Below, one piece after another: positions 34,781 through 39,455 of a stretch of DNA of 39,455 nt. Positions within the stretch are counted from its first letter, which is position 1. The number at the start of each line of letters is the position of its first letter. Under the pieces are notes generated by a model that saw only the letters and a list, made by a program, of their open reading frames with translations, did no database searches and was not told where the DNA came from. The translations under genes and the position numbers were made by a program. The stretch is taken from the NCBI GenBank assembly GCA_944322895.1, contig CALUQL010000011.1, forward strand, positions 1-39,455, read 5' to 3'. This DNA is from Candidatus Gastranaerophilales bacterium (lineage in GTDB: Bacteria; Cyanobacteriota; Vampirovibrionia; Gastranaerophilales; Gastranaerophilaceae).

Positions 34781-35713
34781 TCAATTAAGATAATCTTTTA
34801 AATGTTTAATATTCTCAACTGCACGTAATTTTCTTAATGCAATACATTCTATCTGCCTAATTCTTTCTTTTGAAAAGCCCATATTTTTACCCAATTCTTC
34901 AAGTGTTTTTGGTTTATTACCATCCAGACCGAACCTTCCTATTATAATTTTTCTTTCTTTTGGGGTCAGATGATTTAGAACCTTATCAATGTAAATTCTA
35001 AGCATACTTCCTTGTGTATTAACTTCAGGCGAAAGATAATTCTCATCAGAAATATAATCTTCAAGAGAAAGATTATCTGCTATAGGGGTATCTAAACTAA
35101 TAGGTTCCAATTTAATTGTATTCAGAACTATTTCAACTTGTTTAACAGGCATTCTTAATTTATTCGCTATTTCTTCAACAAATGGTTCTCGTCCAAGATT
35201 ATAATTCAATTCAAAAATAGCTCTTTTCACAAGTCTTATTTTATCTATCATATGCACAGGAATTCTTATTACTTTTGAATTATTTGCAATAGCTCTTGCA
35301 ATAGTTTGACGAATCCACCATGTAGCATAAGTTGAAAATTTAAAACCTTTAGAATAATCAAAACGATTAGCTGCTTTTATAAGTCCCAAAGATCCTTCCT
35401 GAACTAAATCCATAAATAAGACACCTTGCCCTGTATACTTTTTAGCAATACTTACAACAAGTCTTAAATTAGCCTGAACAAGTTTTTTCTTCGCAATTAA
35501 AGAGGCGTGCCCATCCCCTTCCATTATAATCTTCCCCAACTCTTGCTCTTCACCTTTTCTCAAGAGCTTTGTACGTCCAATATCTTTTAAATACATTTGC
35601 AGGATATCATCTTTATAAACAATACTGTTAAATGAAGCTATTTCTTCTTGTTCGTCATCATAATCAAGATATTTCTCCTCACAACATAAATCTTCAAGGT
35701 ATTGAATACTCAT
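34781..35713 (-). CDS. RNA polymerase sigma factor, RpoD-like (probable group 2)
   Basis: A sigma-70 factor of 310 aa. It has region 1.2 ([17 protein letters not shown]), region 2 with the promoter-melting block [19 protein letters not shown], region 3, and region 4.2 ([20 protein letters not shown]). Region 1.1 and the long non-conserved insertion of primary sigmas are missing, so it is probably a group 2 sigma, as cyanobacteria have in several copies. The primary sigma would be elsewhere. The ATG at 35713 is preferred over a GTG eight codons upstream because GAGAGGG lies just before it. It follows the YkgJ-type gene by 66 bases. Confidence 0.88.
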   Translation of the reverse strand: MSIQYLEDLCCEEKYLDYDDEQEEIASFNSIVYKDDILQMYLKDIGRTKLLRKGEEQELGKIIMEGDGHASLIAKKKLVQANLRLVVSIAKKYTGQGVLFMDLVQEGSLGLIKAANRFDYSKGFKFSTYATWWIRQTIARAIANNSKVIRIPVHMIDKIRLVKRAIFELNYNLGREPFVEEIANKLRMPVKQVEIVLNTIKLEPISLDTPIADNLSLEDYISDENYLSPEVNTQGSMLRIYIDKVLNHLTPKERKIIIGRFGLDGNKPKTLEELGKNMGFSKERIRQIECIALRKLRAVENIKHLKDYLN

Positions 35714-35779
35714 ATAATAAACCCTCTCACTTCTCACTAATTATTTTTGACGGAAGATTTATTTAGGAGTTCCATAAAA

Positions 35780-36352
35780 TCAAAAAAAGTCTATTAATCT
35801 TTTAGCTTCACCAAAATCAATATTCAATTCTTTTGCCAGAGGAAGATTCATTATTACTTTATTATTTAGACGAAATATCCTAGGGAATATCTGAAATCCG
35901 CCTTTTTCAACTAAATCTGCAGATAAATGTTTTTTTTCTTTATCATATATCTGTGAAAAGTTTAAACCGTTTACTGCGCACGAAGGATATGCAGGATTTC
36001 CTTTTGCATCTTCGGTTAAAACTCCAAATGTTCTGCAAACAAACGGACGATGATTATATATACTGCAACTTTTATTTATCAAAAAAGGACAACAATATAA
36101 TTCTTTTTTCTCGCTTTTTATCTTTTCTACATTTTTATCAATTTGTAATCTGGTCGTTTTATCAAGATTATCATAAGCTATTTTTATATATTCAAACTCC
36201 AATTCCGACAAAGGATAGTCACCATTTTCACAGCATAAAGAACAACCTTTTTTACAAAAGATATATTCTTTTTGATAATCAAAAATTTTCTTTAAATCCA
36301 AATCTACACTTTCAAGAAACTTTTCGAAATTTTCAAAATTTGGAAAATTCAT
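35780..36352 (-). CDS. YkgJ-family cysteine-cluster protein
   Basis: A 190-aa protein with the family cluster CKKGCSLCC (Cys33, Cys37, Cys40, Cys41) and a second group CPFLINKSCSIYNHRPFVCR, the pattern annotated as a putative zinc- or iron-chelating domain. Function in the family is not established. It starts two bases after the polyferredoxin gene, suggesting a role in a metal-related or redox process shared with it. Confidence 0.85.
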   Translation of the reverse strand: MNFPNFENFEKFLESVDLDLKKIFDYQKEYIFCKKGCSLCCENGDYPLSELEFEYIKIAYDNLDKTTRLQIDKNVEKIKSEKKELYCCPFLINKSCSIYNHRPFVCRTFGVLTEDAKGNPAYPSCAVNGLNFSQIYDKEKKHLSADLVEKGGFQIFPRIFRLNNKVIMNLPLAKELNIDFGEAKRLIDFF

Positions 36353-36354
36353 AA

Positions 36355-37029
36355 TTATTTTCTACTTCTTAAAAAACTTATACCGATTGCACCTTTTGGA
36401 CAATTACTCATACATTTTAAACATTTAACACAGGTTTCATTGTCTATTGATTCTTCTAACGACTCAACACTGCAAGAAGGACAACTTCTCTCACAAATTC
36501 CACAGCATACACATTTTTCTTTATCTATAGTTAACTTAAATAAAGAAATTTTTGATAATAAACCAACTAAAGTACCGCAAGGACAAATATGAGTACAAAA
36601 AATTCTGTCTTTAAAAGCAGAAAGAACCCCTGTTATTACGAACAAACTAAAAGTAAATACTAAACACATAAAAGGAATATTTAAATCTGTAATTTTTTTA
36701 TATTTAACAGCGAAAATACCAGAAACAATAAAAAAGAGTAATAAAATAATATATTTCCCAATCCAATTCGGTCTTTTTTCATTTTGCCTGTCAAAAAATA
36801 AAGAAACTATTTCCTGAAAAATTCCGAAAGGACAAACTAAAGAACAACCTATGCGCCCAAACAATAATGCTGCAAGAAGAATTGTTACAACTGATATCAA
36901 TCCAATCTTAAATATAGGAAGATTATGTAAAACTTGAGGATTTAAGAATAAAAACACCCCAGAACTGATAATTGAAACAAATATAATTATAGCGATAATT
37001 AATCTTATTTTATAAGTAAATTCTCTCAT
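36355..37029 (-). CDS. Membrane polyferredoxin, NapH/YccM-like
   Basis: A 224-aa protein with four or five membrane helices and an inside ferredoxin tail. Membrane-side motifs GCSLVCPFGIFQE (61-73) and CTHICPCG (145-152) are typical of NapH-like proteins. Two full 4Fe-4S motifs follow: Cys173, Cys176, Cys179, Cys183 and Cys200, Cys203, Cys206, Cys210. It should carry electrons across or from the membrane; NapH itself takes them from quinol, but no nap gene is near. The start at 37029 is chosen for GAGAGG just upstream. It is divergent from murF. Confidence 0.83.
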   Translation of the reverse strand: MREFTYKIRLIIAIIIFVSIISSGVFLFLNPQVLHNLPIFKIGLISVVTILLAALLFGRIGCSLVCPFGIFQEIVSLFFDRQNEKRPNWIGKYIILLLFFIVSGIFAVKYKKITDLNIPFMCLVFTFSLFVITGVLSAFKDRIFCTHICPCGTLVGLLSKISLFKLTIDKEKCVCCGICERSCPSCSVESLEESIDNETCVKCLKCMSNCPKGAIGISFLRSRK

Positions 37030-37116
37030 ATTTTTACCTCTCTTTTTAAATAAGATTACCACAATAAAGAAAAACGGTCATTTAATTTAACAATTGAGTT
37101 GAAACATATGTTTTAT

Positions 37117-37124
37117 GGTAAAAT
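37117..37124 (+). promoter_or_regulatory. Extended -10 promoter of murF-mraY
   Basis: TGGTAAAAT-type hexamer (TAAAAT 37119-37124 preceded by TGG). The best -35, TTGAGT (37094-37099), is 19 bases away, so the extended -10 may do most of the work. GGGG lies before the ATG at 37146. Confidence 0.4.
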
Positions 37125-37145
37125 TATTGAAGAATTGGGGATAAT

Positions 37146-38465
37146 ATGAAACTTGATTTTGGCGAGATATTAAAGGCTACAAATGCCGAAGTTATAAAGA
37201 GTGAAAACAGTAATAATTTATTTGAATTTTCAACTGATACAAGAACAATAAAAGCTGGAGATATATATATTCCGCTAAAAGGTGAATCATTTGACGGTTC
37301 TAATTTTATAGAAAAAGCAATAGACTCAGGTGCAAAAGGATATTTTACATCAGATAAAACTAAAATATTCAATAAAGCAGCTTTCATCCTTTATGTAGAA
37401 GACACAAAAGAAGCATATCTTCAACTTGCAAATTTCTATAAAAACAAAATCAAACCATATACAATCGCAGTAACAGGCAGCAGCGGAAAAACAACTGTAA
37501 AAGAAATGATGTACAGTGTTTTTAAGAATGCAGGGAAGACTGTAAAATCTATTTTAAATCACAATAACGAAATCGGACTATGCCAAACATTATCTTCATT
37601 AGAAAATGATACAAAATATCTTATAGTAGAAATGGGAATGCGTGGACTTGGTGAAATAGAACTTCTATCAAAATATGCTCAGCCGGATATTGCAGTTATT
37701 GTTAATGTCGGAAGCGCACATATTGGTAGATTGGGTTCTTTGTTAAATATCGCAAAAGCAAAGTTTGAGATTACAAAATATTTAAATCCTAAAGGAATTT
37801 TAATTTCACATAAAAATGAACTTATAGAACAAATAAACGATAAAACTCATCAAACTGTTTATTTCAGCTTGGAAGATAAAAATTTAGAAATAAAAGAAAT
37901 GACATCAAAAAGCTGTCGATTTGAATACAAAAATCAAGAATACAAGCTTAACGTCGGTGGTGAACATAATATACAAAATGCTCTAAGCGTGATAGAAGCA
38001 GGTTTATTTACAGGGCTAACGTCAGATATTATAGCAAAAGGCTTAGAAGAATTTGTACCGATTGAAAAAAGATGGGATATAAAAGAAGTTAAAGGCTTTA
38101 AAATTATTAACGACAGCTACAATTCAAATCCTGAATCTGTTAAAGCAGCCATAAAAACATTTTTATTGTATACTGAATCTCCAAAATCAGTAGTTTTGGG
38201 TGATATGGGTGAATTAGGATTAAACGAAGAAGAATACCATAGTGAAACAGGTAAATTTTTAGAACAATTTGAATGCGATTATGTCCTAACAATAGGCGAA
38301 CTTGCAAAACATATAAACCCGATAAATAAAAAAACATTTCACTTTGATGATAAAAAAGATTTAGTTGATTTTATCAAAAAAAATCTACCGAAAGGTTCAA
38401 ATATTTTACTAAAAGCATCACGATTTATGAAATTTGAAGAAATAATTGAGGAGCTCGATAAATAA
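37146..38465 (+). CDS. murF: UDP-MurNAc-tripeptide--D-Ala-D-Ala ligase
   Basis: MurF adds D-Ala-D-Ala to the peptidoglycan precursor in the cytoplasm. The 439-aa protein has the N-terminal substrate domain (STDTRTIKAGDIYIPLKGES), the ATP loop TGSSGKTTVKEMM (110-122), NHNNEIGLCQTL, and the conserved block INDSYNSNPESVKAA. EMGMRGLGEIELL is also standard for MurF and separates it from MurC, MurD and MurE. It precedes mraY by two bases, the dcw-cluster order. Confidence 0.95.
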   Translation: MKLDFGEILKATNAEVIKSENSNNLFEFSTDTRTIKAGDIYIPLKGESFDGSNFIEKAIDSGAKGYFTSDKTKIFNKAAFILYVEDTKEAYLQLANFYKNKIKPYTIAVTGSSGKTTVKEMMYSVFKNAGKTVKSILNHNNEIGLCQTLSSLENDTKYLIVEMGMRGLGEIELLSKYAQPDIAVIVNVGSAHIGRLGSLLNIAKAKFEITKYLNPKGILISHKNELIEQINDKTHQTVYFSLEDKNLEIKEMTSKSCRFEYKNQEYKLNVGGEHNIQNALSVIEAGLFTGLTSDIIAKGLEEFVPIEKRWDIKEVKGFKIINDSYNSNPESVKAAIKTFLLYTESPKSVVLGDMGELGLNEEEYHSETGKFLEQFECDYVLTIGELAKHINPINKKTFHFDDKKDLVDFIKKNLPKGSNILLKASRFMKFEEIIEELDK

Positions 38466-38467
38466 TC

Positions 38468-39442
38468 ATGGATTTCAACATATTAATTATAGTTTCAATG
38501 CTTGTTGCAATTGTATTAACTTTGTTATTCGGAGTTGTATATATAGATTTTTTAAAGAAAAAAATGTACACGCAATATATCTTAGATGACGCACCTGAAC
38601 GCCATGCACAAAAAGCAGGCACTCCAACAACAGGGGGCGTATTTATAATAATACCTGTAATATTAGCATCATTAGCAGCTTTAACAATGAACCAATCACT
38701 AACTCCTGCCGCATTAATAACACTTATGACTTTATTCTTTTTTATGCTTGCAGGTTTAAGTGATGACATAGGTAAAATAAAACATAAAGCAAATAAAGCA
38801 GGATTAACTCCAAGAAACAAACTGTTTTTACAAATTGCCATATCAATACTTCCTGCTGTTTATATGACAATATCAGGTCAAACATATTTAAACATAGGTC
38901 AATACAGTTTAGATTTACATTATATATATCCGTTCTTTGTAATTCTTTTTATGACAGGTGTATCTAATGCAGTTAACCTAACAGACGGTTTAGACGGATT
39001 AGCATCATCAAATATAGCAGTTGCAATGGCTGCTTGTGCTGTAATATGTGCAATAACAGGTCATACTGATTTAGCAATAATATCAGCTGCAACAGTAGGT
39101 TCTGCAATAGCATTTTTGCATTATAACAGATACCCTGCGAAAGTATTTATGGGAGATACAGGCTCCTTAGCTTTAGGGGGATTATTAGGCACAATTGCTG
39201 TTATGGGCAAATTTGAACTTTGGATTTTATTTATTGGTATAGTTTTTTGCATAGAAACATTATCTGTTATTATTCAAGTAACAAGCTTCAAATTGACAGG
39301 CAAAAGAGTTTTTAAGATGAGTCCTATTCATCATCATTTTGAATTATGCGGATGGAATGAAAACAAGATTGTGACTGTATTTTCTTTAGTTACATTGATT
39401 TTCTGTACAATAGCAGTAGTACTTTTTAAAATTTTATGGTAA
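38468..39442 (+). CDS. mraY: Phospho-MurNAc-pentapeptide transferase
   Basis: MraY transfers phospho-MurNAc-pentapeptide to undecaprenyl phosphate, making lipid I in the membrane. The 324-aa protein has about ten helices and all key blocks: KAGTPTTGGVF, the first Asp pair SDDIGKIKHK, NAVNLTDGLDGLA, FMGDTGSLALGG and the C-terminal HHHFELCGWNENKIV. It is complete. The sequence TAAGTAATTTTATGAA after it (39440-39455) suggests another start at 39451, probably the next dcw gene, but too little is present to name it. Confidence 0.96.
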   Translation: MDFNILIIVSMLVAIVLTLLFGVVYIDFLKKKMYTQYILDDAPERHAQKAGTPTTGGVFIIIPVILASLAALTMNQSLTPAALITLMTLFFFMLAGLSDDIGKIKHKANKAGLTPRNKLFLQIAISILPAVYMTISGQTYLNIGQYSLDLHYIYPFFVILFMTGVSNAVNLTDGLDGLASSNIAVAMAACAVICAITGHTDLAIISAATVGSAIAFLHYNRYPAKVFMGDTGSLALGGLLGTIAVMGKFELWILFIGIVFCIETLSVIIQVTSFKLTGKRVFKMSPIHHHFELCGWNENKIVTVFSLVTLIFCTIAVVLFKILW

Positions 39443-39455
39443 GTAATTTTATGAA

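Overview
The window is 39.5 kb of AT-rich bacterial chromosome using the standard code. It starts inside a 16S rRNA gene on the minus strand and ends just after mraY. The 16S 5' end, the low GC, a complete S10-spc ribosomal cluster, peptidoglycan genes, a group-2-like sigma factor and a Ski2-type helicase of a kind known from cyanobacteria suggest a non-photosynthetic relative of Cyanobacteria (Vampirovibrionia/Melainabacteria, probably Gastranaerophilales). That placement is inference from gene content and recalled family resemblance, not a search. No CRISPR array, transposase, integrase or tRNA gene was recognised; the region reads as a core chromosome with lineage-specific insertions.

Layout. 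1-869: 16S rRNA 5' end (minus) and its promoter region. 870-1963: a 54-aa zinc ribbon overlapping a YhcC-type radical SAM gene. 1974-4761: class II aldolase (minus) divergent from recF and an SGNH hydrolase. 4828-13269: eighteen ribosomal protein genes on the minus strand, rpsJ to rplR, in canonical order but stopping before rpsE at a strong bidirectional terminator. 13500-16586: a Ski2-like helicase. 16691-20503: a histidine kinase, a response regulator and a degenerate GspE-like ATPase in one tight operon. 20841-22692: two unrecognised, probably lineage-specific proteins (one secreted, one with a glycine-zipper membrane segment). 22921-25369: a TyrA-family dehydrogenase and two tandem thymidylate-kinase paralogues. 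25421-28392: a DciA-like protein overlapping a 779-aa pilin/tail-fibre chimera, then the ribosome quality-control gene rqcP. 28420-31001: a PglK-like ABC exporter and a helical-repeat protein. 31100-32458: a 54-aa ORF, ybaB, recR and a 58-aa ORF. 32463-37029 (minus): a UgpC/MsmX-type ATPase behind a histidine-kinase-like protein lacking its phospho-acceptor His, a sigma factor, and a polyferredoxin with a YkgJ-type Cys-cluster protein. 37146-39442: murF and mraY.

Most interesting: (1) a type IV prepilin N-terminus fused to eight 17-residue NTAIG-type repeats, a Peptidase S74 auto-cleaving chaperone domain and a terminal coiled coil, which looks like a self-assembling trimeric pilus-borne fibre; (2) a candidate minus-strand small RNA at about 23776-23943 with three 5' hairpins, two CU-rich anti-Shine-Dalgarno tracts and its own terminator; (3) promoters of recF, dciA and rqcP that put the start codon at about +1, implying leaderless mRNAs; (4) two signalling operons that each carry a degenerate enzyme (GspE-like ATPase, pseudo-histidine kinase); (5) several unusually long, structured gaps inside the ribosomal operon. 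Promoter and RNA calls rest on reading an AT-rich sequence by eye and are less certain than the protein calls.
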